The notes: generated by a model not told the origin, from the letters alone. Numbered from the stretch's first letter, positions 25,838 through 36,900 are shown. The stretch: 64,000 nt of DNA from Bacillota bacterium (GCA_023407575.1 JAEYLX010000075.1:434001-498000), one strand, 5' to 3'. Translations and numbers: made by a program.

Positions 25838-26179
25838 ATGATTAATAGTAATATGAAGGCCTTATATATTGTTGTTAATGTGGGCTTTGCCGAACAAATA
25901 GTTGAATATGTTCTTTCAAAAGGTGCAGTCGGTGCTACTATCATCAATGCTCGTGGTATTAGTTCAATGCACAAGGATATTATGGGCATTAGTACTGACA
26001 GTGAAAAGGAAATGATCTTAACCCTTACCGACAATGAAACTTCAGATAAGATTATGGAATGTGTAAAACAATATGCTGGATTTAAAACGGAAGCTCACGG
26101 AATTTGCTTTACTTTACCTGTAACAAAAACCGTTGGCCTTTGCCAGAATCCTTCAAAAGTTTGTGATGTTAACAAATAA
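25838..26179 (+). CDS. PII-family regulatory protein (second copy)
   Basis: 113 residues from the ATG at 25838, which has TTGGAGGAA upstream; the frame is open farther back but overlaps the first copy. GAVGATIINARGISS (about 29-43) is a clear PII signature, followed by a loop (MHKDIMGIS) shorter than a classical T-loop and by KEMILTLTDNE. The last 15 residues contain two cysteines. It is closer to true PII than the first copy, so the two may form a mixed trimer or answer different effectors. Confidence 0.83.
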   Translation: MINSNMKALYIVVNVGFAEQIVEYVLSKGAVGATIINARGISSMHKDIMGISTDSEKEMILTLTDNETSDKIMECVKQYAGFKTEAHGICFTLPVTKTVGLCQNPSKVCDVNK

Positions 26180-26223
26180 GCTTTAAATAAATATTAATGT
26201 GCCTGTTATGGGTTCCGTAATGT

Positions 26224-26264
26224 ATAAGAGGAAGAAACTCGCTATACCCGTTTCTTCCTCTTAT
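26224..26264. terminator. Bidirectional terminator
   Basis: Perfect 15-bp stem (ATAAGAGGAAGAAAC and complement) with 11-nt loop between the PII operon and the convergent ABC permease gene. Confidence 0.88.
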
Positions 26265-26296
26265 GTTTTAGTTATTCCCATACAGCTGAATCAAAC

Positions 26297-28504
26297 TTAT
26301 AACAAAGTATCATCTCTTAGTGTCTCGATTAGATTTATCTTACTAATTTTTCTTCCCCCAATGAAATATGCCAAAGCAACAAATCCAAAAATCATAATAG
26401 CAAATAATGTTAATGGGAAAATTGGTAAATTTACCAGGAATTCAGACAAACTAATATAACTTTCATTTGCCGCAACGATTACAAAAATTACAACGAACGG
26501 AATGGATATTACGATTGGCTTCCCACCTATGATAATTGCCTCAATTAGTAATATTTTTTTCATACCCCTTGGAGATAATCCTATGGATAGATACCTGGCA
26601 AATTCTCTTTTTCGTTGCAGTATAAATCCTAAGGTATGAGAAAATACATTTGCAAGACCTATTAAAGCAAGCAGTCCACATATTGTTCCTATAATTATTG
26701 CATATCCCTTATATGCTTCCTCATTAAATCGTTTTTCTTCTATTCTATTTTCGATTTCATAATTTCTTCCTTGAAAAAGCTGTTCCAAATTAGTTTGTAT
26801 TCTGTCAATCGAGGCTTCTGTTTTTGTTTGTACATTAATATAAGTTTCCTCTTCTTCAACCCCAATGATATTTCCTAATAACTCTTGCCAGGTACTTGCT
26901 GAAACAACCTGAACTAAAGCATAATTAGCATACTCTTCTCTTAGATTTGGAACCTCCTTAGAATAGGCTAATACCGGTATCTCCACCGCTTGGCTACCCT
27001 CTTCTCTTTGAAAAACAGACAGAGTGGAATCATCCTGCTCCTTAAGAAAAGATATATATTGTTTATTGCGGTAATTACTATGTGTATTGTCCCAGATTCG
27101 ATTGATGACTACCATTCCTGGTTTATGTAAATCAACATTTCCGTTAATCCTCTTTAAATATTTCTCAAAACTTATATTATCCAGTATTAGTATTGGTACT
27201 TTTACTTTATACCTATTTCCCATTACCTCAATATCAGAACCAGCCAGGTTTGAAAGACTTCCCAGTGCCTTTAGTTCCTTACTAAGCATATCCTCTTCTA
27301 CCCAGGTATATGCAAGTGCCTTCTGATATACGCTGCAGCTTTCCACATCTTCCAGCGACCTAATTCTCATCATTTTATCTGATAAGTCCTCGTTTTCTTT
27401 AGCCAAATCCTGACTCATTAAGGTTACCATTATGTCCCAGGCATTCTGATACCTTTCAAAATAGGTGTATTTTGTACTTATCTCTGATAACGTTATAAAA
27501 CAAAGAAACATACTAAATGCAAAAAAGGATAAAGTCAAAGAAAGTGTCGACGTGCGAAGTGACTTTCTTCTGGCGTAGAGTGATTTTCCTGCCAGTTCCC
27601 CCTCAATACCAACCACTAAGGAAAGTAACCGATATTTCTTTACTTTTCTTATCACCTTTTGATTATCTGCTTCTTTTAGCACCTGAAGCGGGCTAAGCCT
27701 GCTTAACTTTCTAGCTGGAAGCCAAGCGGAACCTAGTACAGTTAGTAGTGCAACAACTAATGTTATTAAAAATAGCTCAATTCGATAAGTGAATACCGCT
27801 GAACTTCCTCGATATGCTTCTGCAATTCCATTGGCATACTCCAGAAAACCAAGACATAATCCTACTCCTGAACCAATACCCAGAATGATTGGCAATAAGC
27901 ATAAACCGAAAGCTTCCTGTAATAAACATAGTTTAATCTGCCTTGGTGTAGCTCCTATACTTTGCAGGATTCCAAATTGATGGAGCCTGGATTGCATAGA
28001 AACCATAAATGCATTTCGAATAATTAAAATTAGTGAGATACTGGCAATTAGCATGACAAAAACATAAAAAGCAAGTAAAAGTGGTGGTCGCTCTTCCTCT
28101 GGAGCAAATATAAAATACTCAGCTAATAAATTCTCATGATACTGAATTGATGTTTCGTCTATCTCCATAAGCTTTGCCAACCTTGACATTACCTTATAAG
28201 TGTCTCGTAATTCATAGAAATATAGTTTGGTTACCGCATCACTGCCTGTTTGTGTTGTCACTACTGTTTTGACCTTTGCATTACTTTCAATGCGCTTAAG
28301 GTCTTCCTTTGATATGTTTCCAATAATCTTTGCCTGCCAGTCTCCTTCTTCGGATACAATCTGATTAATGTTATCCGCCCACATATTGTAGAAAACACTG
28401 GTTATCAGCGAAAGAAACATTGCTGACATTAGTGCTGCTACCATAAGTGAAATGCTTGCAATCCTATTATTTTTAATATAGCTAAGAGAATATTCTTTCC
28501 ACAT
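26297..28504 (-). CDS. FtsX-type ABC transporter permease
   Basis: 735 residues. The layout is one membrane segment (about 17-38), a first small outer domain, a triple segment near 145-265 with the FtsX landmark QSIGATPRQIK (about 180), a second single segment (about 320-340), a large outer domain (about 345-610), and a final triple near 615-725. Two FtsX domains and a large outer domain suit MacB/BceB-like exporters of peptides or lipid-linked compounds. It is last in a leftward four-gene unit: response regulator, kinase, ATPase, permease. The substrate may be a membrane-active peptide, inferred from the layout. Confidence 0.88.
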   Translation of the reverse strand: MWKEYSLSYIKNNRIASISLMVAALMSAMFLSLITSVFYNMWADNINQIVSEEGDWQAKIIGNISKEDLKRIESNAKVKTVVTTQTGSDAVTKLYFYELRDTYKVMSRLAKLMEIDETSIQYHENLLAEYFIFAPEEERPPLLLAFYVFVMLIASISLILIIRNAFMVSMQSRLHQFGILQSIGATPRQIKLCLLQEAFGLCLLPIILGIGSGVGLCLGFLEYANGIAEAYRGSSAVFTYRIELFLITLVVALLTVLGSAWLPARKLSRLSPLQVLKEADNQKVIRKVKKYRLLSLVVGIEGELAGKSLYARRKSLRTSTLSLTLSFFAFSMFLCFITLSEISTKYTYFERYQNAWDIMVTLMSQDLAKENEDLSDKMMRIRSLEDVESCSVYQKALAYTWVEEDMLSKELKALGSLSNLAGSDIEVMGNRYKVKVPILILDNISFEKYLKRINGNVDLHKPGMVVINRIWDNTHSNYRNKQYISFLKEQDDSTLSVFQREEGSQAVEIPVLAYSKEVPNLREEYANYALVQVVSASTWQELLGNIIGVEEEETYINVQTKTEASIDRIQTNLEQLFQGRNYEIENRIEEKRFNEEAYKGYAIIIGTICGLLALIGLANVFSHTLGFILQRKREFARYLSIGLSPRGMKKILLIEAIIIGGKPIVISIPFVVIFVIVAANESYISLSEFLVNLPIFPLTLFAIMIFGFVALAYFIGGRKISKINLIETLRDDTLL

Positions 28505-28508
28505 ATGA

Positions 28509-29192
28509 TTATCTCCCTTGCTTTACATTGGAGATAATTCTTCCATCTTCGAAAGCGATGATGCGGTCTGCTTCCAAAGCTAGTTTCTCATCATGAGTAA
28601 CCATTATAATTGTTTGCTTTAAATTCTTATTCGCCAGCTTTAACAATTCCACTATTTCTCTAGAGTTTTTTTGGTCCAAATTACCTGTTGGTTCATCTGC
28701 CAAAAGTAATGCGGGACGGTATAGCAAGGCTCTTGCTATGGCTGTTCTCTGCTGTTGTCCACCTGATAACTGGCTGGGAAGACTATTAAGTTTATCTTTT
28801 ATTCCTAAGGAAGCTACCACCTTTTCATAATATTCCTTGTCTGGTTTTCGTTTATCTAAAAGCATTGGCAGCTGGATATTGCGTTCCACTGAAAGTGTTG
28901 GAATAAGATTGTAAAATTGATATATCAGCCCCACCTTTCTGCGCCGAAAGATTGCTGCTGATGTAGGGGTTAAGGACGATAAATCCTGGTTCTCCACATA
29001 TACGGTTCCCCTTGTTGGGTGATCTACACCTCCCAGCAAATGCAGGAGTGTTGACTTACCTGAACCCGAGGCACCCACAATTGACACAAACTCCCCTTTT
29101 TCAATACTTAAATTTACCTGATCTAAGGCAATCACCTGATTTTCTTTAGCTCCATACACCTTTGTAAGATTTTCACACTTTAGAATTTCCAC
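28509..29192 (-). CDS. ABC transporter ATP-binding protein (MacB/LolD type)
   Basis: 227 residues. Walker A is GASGSGKST (about 39-47), the signature LSGGQQQR (about 142-149), Walker B LLLADEPTGNLD (about 161-172), and the switch His is in MVTHDE (about 197-202). It pairs with the FtsX-like permease 4 bp downstream. Mechanotransmission without substrate passing through the membrane part is typical for this family. Confidence 0.95.
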   Translation of the reverse strand: MEILKCENLTKVYGAKENQVIALDQVNLSIEKGEFVSIVGASGSGKSTLLHLLGGVDHPTRGTVYVENQDLSSLTPTSAAIFRRRKVGLIYQFYNLIPTLSVERNIQLPMLLDKRKPDKEYYEKVVASLGIKDKLNSLPSQLSGGQQQRTAIARALLYRPALLLADEPTGNLDQKNSREIVELLKLANKNLKQTIIMVTHDEKLALEADRIIAFEDGRIISNVKQGR

Positions 29193-29257
29193 CTTGATAC
29201 CTCCCCACGATATATTACATATTTGTTAGCTAAATCCTAACAAAGTAAAGTGACATC

Positions 29258-30436
29258 TTAGTGACAGTAGAAGCGTACGATGAAACTAGCACCACCTTCG
29301 GGTATATTTTTTGCTTCAATACAACCATTTTGCAGGGTAATAATTGATTTTGCCAGTGCAAGTCCAATTCCGATTCCACCTTCCTTTGCTCTGCTTCCAC
29401 GATAAAATCGCTCAAACATATGTGATAAGTCCTTTTCAGAAAAACCCTCTCCATCATCGGATATTTTTATCTCAATATAGATTGGGTTTTGCAAGTATCC
29501 AATTGTAACCTTTGTTTTCGCATATTCCATACAATTTTTAATTAAATTTGTAAAAGCTTCTATGGACCACTCCATATCGCCTCGGTAGAATTCTCTTCCT
29601 AAATTCTCAGGCAGTATTATTTCTAAAGCTTTTGCGGTTGCTAACTCTTCTAGGCTCTCCACTGTTAACTGCAGCATTGTGTAGACCTCAACCTTTTCTT
29701 TTTCAAGCCTTATTGCTCCTGCATCAATTCTGGCAGCGAATAATAATGCCTCTTCTAGCTTTGTCAGTCGTTCCACTTGCTTTTGCAGTTGCTCAACATA
29801 CTCCCCTTTTTGCTCTGTTTTTAACAGTTGTATCATAAGCAACATTGAGGTGAGGGGTGTTTTCATTTGATGTGCAATGTTAGTCAGATTATCCGCATAA
29901 TTATTCTTTACTGTTATTGCTTCTTTTCTGGTCTCGTACAGGGTTGTAACAGTTTTATAGATTTCATCCTGTAATAAAGCAAAGGCATCCTCTTTCTGTG
30001 GTAGTATCGTAACTTCTCTTCCCATATTTATCTTTTCAAGATACTTTGCAATAGTTTCAACACGTTTTCGTATTTCACCGTTCCTTAAGCGGATGATAAA
30101 GGCAGCCAATCCTATTATTATTAAAATTAATAGTAATACTAAGGGTGTTATTTTTTCTATGTACTCCCTAGCAAAATCCTTAGCTTCAAAACCATATACG
30201 GATAGATAATTTCTGTTTGCATCTAGCTCTATACGTAAGCTGCTATCTTTTATTTGTTGGAGAATATTCTGCTCCTCCTCTGGATATTTAGATATTAACA
30301 CATTGGCTAAACTAGATAACCTCTTAAACTGATGGTCTGCGTAGTAGAAGGCACCTGCGATTAAGGACACCGTCCCAGATAATAAAATAGAGATTAGAAG
30401 CATACTAACTCCAAACTTTATATCTTTTCTATCCAT
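29258..30436 (-). CDS. Sensor histidine kinase
   Basis: 392 residues. Two membrane segments (about 10-30 and 92-112) enclose an outer loop of about 60 residues. The phosphorylated His is in NIAHQMKTPLT (about 187-197); the ATP domain has NLIKNCMEYA (N box near 291), SDDGEGFSEKD (G1 near 328) and GIGLALAKSI (G2 near 358). Its ATG overlaps the regulator stop by one base (TAATG). With the exporter downstream, a detoxification or cell-envelope stress circuit is likely. Confidence 0.93.
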   Translation of the reverse strand: MDRKDIKFGVSMLLISILLSGTVSLIAGAFYYADHQFKRLSSLANVLISKYPEEEQNILQQIKDSSLRIELDANRNYLSVYGFEAKDFAREYIEKITPLVLLLILIIIGLAAFIIRLRNGEIRKRVETIAKYLEKINMGREVTILPQKEDAFALLQDEIYKTVTTLYETRKEAITVKNNYADNLTNIAHQMKTPLTSMLLMIQLLKTEQKGEYVEQLQKQVERLTKLEEALLFAARIDAGAIRLEKEKVEVYTMLQLTVESLEELATAKALEIILPENLGREFYRGDMEWSIEAFTNLIKNCMEYAKTKVTIGYLQNPIYIEIKISDDGEGFSEKDLSHMFERFYRGSRAKEGGIGIGLALAKSIITLQNGCIEAKNIPEGGASFIVRFYCH

Positions 30437-31104
30437 TACACATCCTCCATTCGATAACCAAAACTTCTTATTGTTTTTAGATTTGATGGATTGTTTAGCT
30501 TCTCCCTTAGACGTTTCATTGTAACAGTCAAAGTATTATCATTTACAAAATTACCATTTGCATCCCATAATACCTCAAGTAATCTTGTCCTTGTCAGAAT
30601 GCAGCCTTTGTTTTCTATAAGTAATTTTATTAATTGATATTCTATTTTACTAAGTATAATCTCTTGCTTCGAAATAAAGACTTGATGCTTCAATAAGTCT
30701 ATAGCAATATCACCACAGGTTAGGTAATTGCTTGCTATATTTCCAGTACGCCTTAAAATAGCACTGATTCTAACATACATTACCTCTAAGTCAAATGGTT
30801 TTATCAGATAATCATCTGCTCCTCCTTGAAAGCCCAACACAATATCCTTGGAGTCGCTTTTCACTGTAAGGAATATAATTGGCAGCTCCCTCCAGTTGTC
30901 TCTTACCCACTTACATAAATGCTGCCCACTCCCATCGGACAGATTCCAATCAATTAGAATAAGGGAGGGCAGTTCTGTTTGCAGTGCATTCTTGGTTTGC
31001 TCAATTGTGTCAAAAACATCTACTTGATATCCTTTATTCTTTAAATATTTCTGTACAGCCAGGGCAATCGTAATATCATCTTCTACATAATAAAGCTTTT
31101 TCAT
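30436..31104 (-). CDS. OmpR-family response regulator
   Basis: 222 residues. The receiver domain (1-115) has acidic residues EDD near 8-10, the phosphorylated Asp in LILIDWNLSDG near 55, and Lys in LIKPF near 101. The C-terminal winged helix (about 125-220) ends in TIRSFGYRMED. It heads the two-component and ABC transporter unit and probably activates the ABC genes or the whole unit. Confidence 0.95.
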   Translation of the reverse strand: MKKLYYVEDDITIALAVQKYLKNKGYQVDVFDTIEQTKNALQTELPSLILIDWNLSDGSGQHLCKWVRDNWRELPIIFLTVKSDSKDIVLGFQGGADDYLIKPFDLEVMYVRISAILRRTGNIASNYLTCGDIAIDLLKHQVFISKQEIILSKIEYQLIKLLIENKGCILTRTRLLEVLWDANGNFVNDNTLTVTMKRLREKLNNPSNLKTIRSFGYRMEDV

Positions 31105-31200
31105 AGTTTTACCTTTCCAAAATAAACCATGTGTACCTCTTTATTATATTTAGACCCGTGATATATTTCAACAATTTCCTAACTATTAGTGGACAACTCA

Positions 31201-31290
31201 AAAAGACCGGTACTTGCTTTAACCGCCCCACGAAAATTAGATAAAAAAATCTAATAATAAGGAGGTCGGTTCAGCAACTACCGGTCTTTT
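31201..31290 (-). terminator. 90-bp nested inverted repeat, probable terminator
   Basis: Outer arms AAAAGACCGGTA and TACCGGTCTTTT are perfect 12-mers. Inside, TTGCT/AGCAA and AACCG/CGGTT pair with small bulges, and a final ATTAGAT/ATCTAAT stem encloses seven A residues. The minus strand ends in CTTTTTGAG, so it can terminate the DUF4395 gene. It is far longer than other terminators in the window. Confidence 0.7.
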
Positions 31291-31318
31291 CAGCATAATA
31301 CTTACTAATCTTAATTCA

Positions 31319-31804
31319 TTATTTAACTATCTCTCGTGCCAATACATTTCCCAATTGTTTTGGTAATAACGAATACATCCAGCATCCTAAACAAAAGCTG
31401 AAAAATGACTCTAATGCAGCACATAGTAACAAAATAACTAATACGATACTTCCTGCAAAAAGGAAGTTTCCCGCATACAAGAGAGTTGCTGCTACAGAGA
31501 ATACCACACCTATTCGTGCTGCAAACACTTTTGGAGCACTATCAACCATTTTCTTTGGAAGATTTAATCCAGACACAATCCCTCTAGCTATTGTTGCAAT
31601 TGGACTATAACGAGGTTTCAAAAATGCTCGAATTATAAAATCCGTTGCTAATATCCCTGCAATAATAGCTGCTGTATCTATGGAAAACAGCATTGCTACC
31701 AATAATACAATCCCTGTAATAACAAAAACTATACCTGCAACTACCCTGACGGTAGTATTATCACGTTGATTTCCTGAAATCGGACAAGAAAGATTAAACG
31801 CCAT
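31319..31804 (-). CDS. DUF4395-family membrane protein
   Basis: 161 residues from the ATG at 31804 with AAGAAGG at 7 nt. It opens LSCPISGNQRDN and ends with FSFCLGCWMYSLL, the CPIS and FCxGC landmarks of DUF4395, with four membrane segments between. The conserved cysteines suggest a thiol or metal role, but function is unknown. Monocistronic. Confidence 0.9.
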   Translation of the reverse strand: MAFNLSCPISGNQRDNTTVRVVAGIVFVITGIVLLVAMLFSIDTAAIIAGILATDFIIRAFLKPRYSPIATIARGIVSGLNLPKKMVDSAPKVFAARIGVVFSVAATLLYAGNFLFAGSIVLVILLLCAALESFFSFCLGCWMYSLLPKQLGNVLAREIVK

Positions 31805-32019
31805 ACTATAACCTTCTTCCATATAAAATATACTATACATATATGTTATGCCTAATTTCATTTCTTGTCAAGCAAACTTCTTACTATAATCAGGTTTTTT
31901 ATTATAACCTTTTACATACCCTTACTTTAACTATTTAGAACCAAACACCACTATCTGTAGTTTTCTCACCATTGGTTTTTAAGTGGTTGCTCTTAAAAGA
32001 TTTCTATCTTTTATATGAT

Positions 32020-32871
32020 TTACTTAGATTTAATGGAAGTATACATAACCGTTCCTAAAATGAGAATTCCGCCTAAGACCTCCCGTAATGTCGGTAGCTC
32101 CTTTAATAAAAACGCCGCAAAAACAATTCCATAAACAGGCTCTAAGCTTGATAGAATACCTGCTGTCTGTGTTCTTATATTTTTCAATCCATTAATAAAG
32201 AGAGAGTGGGATATCCCTGTAAAAATAACACCTAAAACAATTAGTAACAGAATATCCTTACTGGAAAAAATCGCTTTTTGTATAAATAAAAAAGGAATTA
32301 AAACTATGGCAGCTACGAACTGTTCATAGAAAGCGATTACTGTGCCTGAATATCCTTTTACATAGGAGCGGTTAAGCATGGATAGAATTGCGTATGTAAA
32401 ACCAGATATAATCCCCCATAGTACTCCTTGAGTCATACTATTTCCTAATTCAAATTGAGGAATGACAAGTACAACTCCAGAAAAGGTTATTAACGCAAGT
32501 ACGATATCTTTTAATTTAATCTTCTCTTTTAGAAAATAAGGTTCCAGAAATGTAACAAATACCGGGAAAGTTGAAAAGGTAAGCAAACCAATTGCCACGG
32601 TAGAAATCTGAATGGATTTAAAAAATGTACTCCAATGAATAGCCAGAATAATCCCCATAATTGTTAAATACAAATAATGCTTCTTATCTTTTAGTCTTAT
32701 CCCCTTTTTTAAAACCCGCAGCAATATGAATAGAAAAATACTCGAAAAGAATACTCTGCCAAAAACAATAATCATTGGTGGAAGGGATAACAGCTTTCCA
32801 AACAAACCGGATATACCAAACAAAAAGACGGATAAATGAATTTCTATTAAACTTTTATTCCTTGCACTCAT
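32020..32871 (-). CDS. EamA/DMT-superfamily transporter
   Basis: 283 residues with ten membrane segments in two EamA repeats (about 7-140 and 150-280). The end (SLEPVYGIVFAAFLLKELPTLREVLGGILIL) is typical of the second repeat. These proteins export amino acids, nucleobases or other metabolites; the substrate cannot be read from sequence. Monocistronic. Confidence 0.92.
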   Translation of the reverse strand: MSARNKSLIEIHLSVFLFGISGLFGKLLSLPPMIIVFGRVFFSSIFLFILLRVLKKGIRLKDKKHYLYLTIMGIILAIHWSTFFKSIQISTVAIGLLTFSTFPVFVTFLEPYFLKEKIKLKDIVLALITFSGVVLVIPQFELGNSMTQGVLWGIISGFTYAILSMLNRSYVKGYSGTVIAFYEQFVAAIVLIPFLFIQKAIFSSKDILLLIVLGVIFTGISHSLFINGLKNIRTQTAGILSSLEPVYGIVFAAFLLKELPTLREVLGGILILGTVMYTSIKSK

Positions 32872-33060
32872 ATTAGTAACAACGTCTCTCCTTTTATAAA
32901 TAAAGTTTATTGTTTTTTCCTGTTCTGTTGTTCCTCTTTGATATTTTAGGTTCTATACCGTATTTAGTCAAACAAAATATGGTACACAAATAATTCAATA
33001 GGAGGTAATAACAAGAAGATTATAAACCTTAAAATATAAATCAACTCTAAATATAGTAAT

Positions 33061-33087
33061 GGAGCGGAAGATAAAAAATTCCGCTCC
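33061..33087 (-). terminator. Terminator after the sortase gene
   Basis: Perfect GGAGCGGAA/TTCCGCTCC stem with 9-nt loop, 32 bp past the sortase stop. The T-run is weak. Confidence 0.65.
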
Positions 33088-33118
33088 AACACTTTACAAA
33101 GAGTTCATTTTATTAATA

Positions 33119-33907
33119 CTATTGATCCAATATGGCTTTTATGATTAACCTGTGCGTGGCTATGCGAATTGGGGTGCAGGTTATCAGTGTAAGGGTATAT
33201 TCATCATTCTGATCTAACACCCAGGTTTCTTCTGGTTCCACCACAAACTTCTCCGTAACATAATAGGTGTATGTTTTATCAGCTCTCACAATTTTGATTT
33301 TGTCACCAATTTCAACCTCATCAAGTCGATTAAAATATTCACCCCACACGTAATTACGGTGCCCAATAATAGAACAATTACCGTAACCTCCGGGTAAAGC
33401 AGTTTTTTCAAAATGTCCTACAGAATATCGCAATGCATCACGTGTCACGCCTTCAGCAATAGCAACCTTAAGGTTAATTTTTGGAATTTGCAATACACCG
33501 ATAAGCTCTAATTCACTGGAGGAATTTGATTCCTCCTCACTGCTCTCTGGCAGCTGATTTGTATCAGGAATAATCTGAACTATCTGTTGCTCTTCATCGG
33601 ACAGCCCTTCCGGTATTTGATCTACCGAAGGTTGATCCTCAACAACAATTGGTACATCCAAGGTATCCTCAATTGGAGTATCTGTAGATTCCAAATCTGC
33701 TGTATCCGCTAAAGCTGTTTGATTTTTAAAGTACTGTTGCAATAATCTATCCTGTTGGTATTTTGCATATAGCTTAGATCCTCCTACATAGAAAATCAAC
33801 CCGATACCTGCACCTATTAACAAGATTGGAAAAAGCAACTTAAGTTTATTGTAGAGTCTTCTTCGTGTGTCACGTCTACGCTTGTAATTAATTACTTTTT
33901 TATCCAT
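33119..33907 (-). CDS. Class D sortase
   Basis: 262 residues from the ATG at 33907, which has GGGA at 6 nt; an ATG at 33913 overlapping the adhesin stop is also possible. One N-terminal membrane anchor (about 21-42), an acidic linker (50-130), and the sortase barrel. Catalytic residues: His in IIGHRNYVWG, Cys in LITCTP, Arg in THRLIIKA. The two genes abut, so the LPQAG protein upstream is its probable substrate. It would attach that protein to peptidoglycan. Confidence 0.93.
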   Translation of the reverse strand: MDKKVINYKRRRDTRRRLYNKLKLLFPILLIGAGIGLIFYVGGSKLYAKYQQDRLLQQYFKNQTALADTADLESTDTPIEDTLDVPIVVEDQPSVDQIPEGLSDEEQQIVQIIPDTNQLPESSEEESNSSSELELIGVLQIPKINLKVAIAEGVTRDALRYSVGHFEKTALPGGYGNCSIIGHRNYVWGEYFNRLDEVEIGDKIKIVRADKTYTYYVTEKFVVEPEETWVLDQNDEYTLTLITCTPIRIATHRLIIKAILDQ

Positions 33908-33909
33908 TT

Positions 33910-36900
33910 TCATTCCCAACTGTTTCGTTTCTTACGTCTGCGTACTTCCAAGATCACAACACCTGTAAGAATAAGTATAACGCCAAGTGTTATTAATACT
34001 GCCGCATCCATAAATCCACCTGCTTGCGGTAAAATACTGCCTGTTGATATACCATCATCGCTACCCTGCTGTGAGGAATTTCCGGTAGGGGATGAATAAT
34101 CACCTACACTGTTTTCCACTACATAAGAATATAAACTATCATTTTCAGCAACAAGTGTTATAGGTGTCCGATTTTTATTATACCCCTTTGGAGCCTTTGT
34201 TTCAGTTATCGTGTAATTACCAGGTGGTAAATCAGAGAACTCAACGATTCCATCTTTATCAGATATTGCTGTTAGTTTTATTAAGCCTTCTATGCTAGTC
34301 AATGTAAACTCTGCGCCTGCTAGAGGTTCTTTTGTTACTGAATCTACTTTATGAATTGTAATTATTGCACCTTTACTCACATTAATATCTATCAAGGTGT
34401 TAATTATCTTGTATGGGTTTGCTTTTACTATAGTTCCTGCTGTGCTTAAGGTTACTTTTGCACTGGCTATGACATCGGAACCTTCGTAACCCTTTGGTGC
34501 ACTTATCTCTTTCAGGGTATAACTGCCCAGTGGCACCTCCAAAAAGCTTACTTTTCCCTTAGAATCAGAGGTTGCTTCTTTGATTGCATTGCCATTCTCA
34601 TCATATAACTCAAAAACTGCGCCGGAAAGTGGCTCTCCAGTTTCATTTATTTTTAATAATTCAATTGTGCCTGATAAGGTTGGATCTAATACATTTACCA
34701 CCGGTTCATCTGGTGACAAGGTTACCAAGATATTTCCGTCTTGTTCATTATAGGAAACTACTGCTGTAATCACAGCATCGCTTTTCATGTACTTTGAAGG
34801 GGCACTTATTTCACGAATCGTGTAATTCCCAAGCGGAACCCCCTTAAATATAACCTTACCATTGGTACCGGAAGTTGCAATTGAGATTGCAATACCCTTA
34901 GAGTTATATAGTTCAAAAGCCGCACCTGATAAGGGTTGTCCGGACTTATTGGTCTTAAGTAGCTCAATTGTTCCAGATAGTGTTTCATCAAGGACATTGA
35001 TAATCGGCCCCTCTGGAGTTACTTTAGCAATTGCACTATTATTCATTGCATTATAGGTGACAACTGCAGTTATCACCTCATCACTTCTAACATAGTTTTT
35101 TGGTGCAATTGTTTCTCGAATTGTATAATTACCTACTTCTACACCTGTGAATTTAACTAATCCATCGCTGGAAGAAACCGCTCGTTGCACAAAGCTATCC
35201 TTATCATCATATAGCTCAAAGGTTGCTCCAGCCAGACTATTTGTTCCATTGGTTTTTATTAATTCAATTGTTGCTGTAGGCGTTGCTAGTGGAGGTATTA
35301 TAACCGGGTTATTTTGAACTGTTGTTCCTGGGGTTACTGTAACGATTGTATCTGTTCGATCAGCATTATAGGTTATCACAGCTGTTATCGCAGAGCCAGA
35401 GTTATAAAATCCATTTGGTGCTTTTGTCTCACGAATTGTAAAAGTTCCAGCAGGGATGTCACTAAACACTACCTCACCGTTTACTTGAGAAGTAGCAGTG
35501 CCTACGGCTGCACCATGATTGTCATAAAGTGTGAATTCTGCTCCTTCTAAAGGCTCAGCTTTATTATTAACTTTATTCAATGTAATTGTTGCTACTGGTA
35601 ATGGTTGATTCACCAACTTATTACTCACAGAGGTAATGACAACATCTACATCCGTCATATCGGCATTATAAACAACCTCAGCTGTAATCACTTCACTTGT
35701 CTCTACATAGCCTTCCGGAGCTATTGTCTCTTCAACGGTATATTCTCCTAAAGGCAAGTTAGTAAAGGTAACAACCCCATTTACACTTGCAGCAGTTTGA
35801 TTTACCGCATTATTTAAATAATCTGTTCCAGTAAGTGTAAATTTCCCTCCGCTTAGCAGGGTTCCATCTGCAGCTTCTTTTGTAAAGCTAAGTGTGCCCA
35901 AGGCTGGTTCGTCACTTGTATTTACAGTTAAATTTGTACTTAATCGCTCACCACCAACATAATTAGGATTAATCAAATATCCCTCTGGCGGAGAAACCTC
36001 AACTACATAAAATACCCAGGAGGCAAGATTTTTAAATAGTGCATTTCCATTCACATCCGTGGTTGCTTCCTGGAACGCACCACCCTTTTTGATGGGTAGC
36101 TTATTCACATTAAGCAAACGATAGGTAGCTCCCTCCATAGGATTTCCTTTTTCATCCACCTTATGGACAGTCAATGTATTACTACCACTTCCGCCACTCG
36201 CCCAAAGATTATTAATCGTAATCTGCGCTGCATTGGCATTTCCGGTAGGACTACCTGTTTCTCCTGTCAAACTAATATGGTTTACAACATTGAGATTATC
36301 CGCAACTATAAAGGTGTCAAATTCCAAGCGATACGCTTGATCACCATCCGGTAAATTCACCTTAAAGGTGTTATTATTCAGCGTAGTAGGTAAAGTCACT
36401 GTATAATCTTCTGGATCAACCTCCGTACCCGCTGAAGCAGCTGCAACTACACCCGAACTACTAACAGTTACTTTATATAATTTAACCGAAGTTGGATCCA
36501 GGATTAAATCTGCATTTAATTGGTCACTAATTACAGCGTCTTTAAGCTCGACTTGCCCTGCATTAATTGCAGCTGACCATTTAATAATATCGGATCCGGC
36601 TGTATATGTATATGCCTTTGTTACCACTGGATTACCTACTGTAATGTTTGCAGTTGCAGTAAGATTACTTACCTCATCCGCGTCTAATCTTGCTGTGTTC
36701 GTATAGGTCTTATTCGTTTGCCCTTGTGATACCAATGCTGCATCTGTTAATTTTGTGTAGAAAGTAATGGTATATTGATCCAAGGTCGAAACAGGCAAGT
36801 TAACCGTGAAACTCGTACTTCCAGTCACTCCACTGGTAGGGGTAGTAGCAAGGGTTGTTGAGGTTGTATTATTTGTTACAACAAACGGATATCCTGTTCC

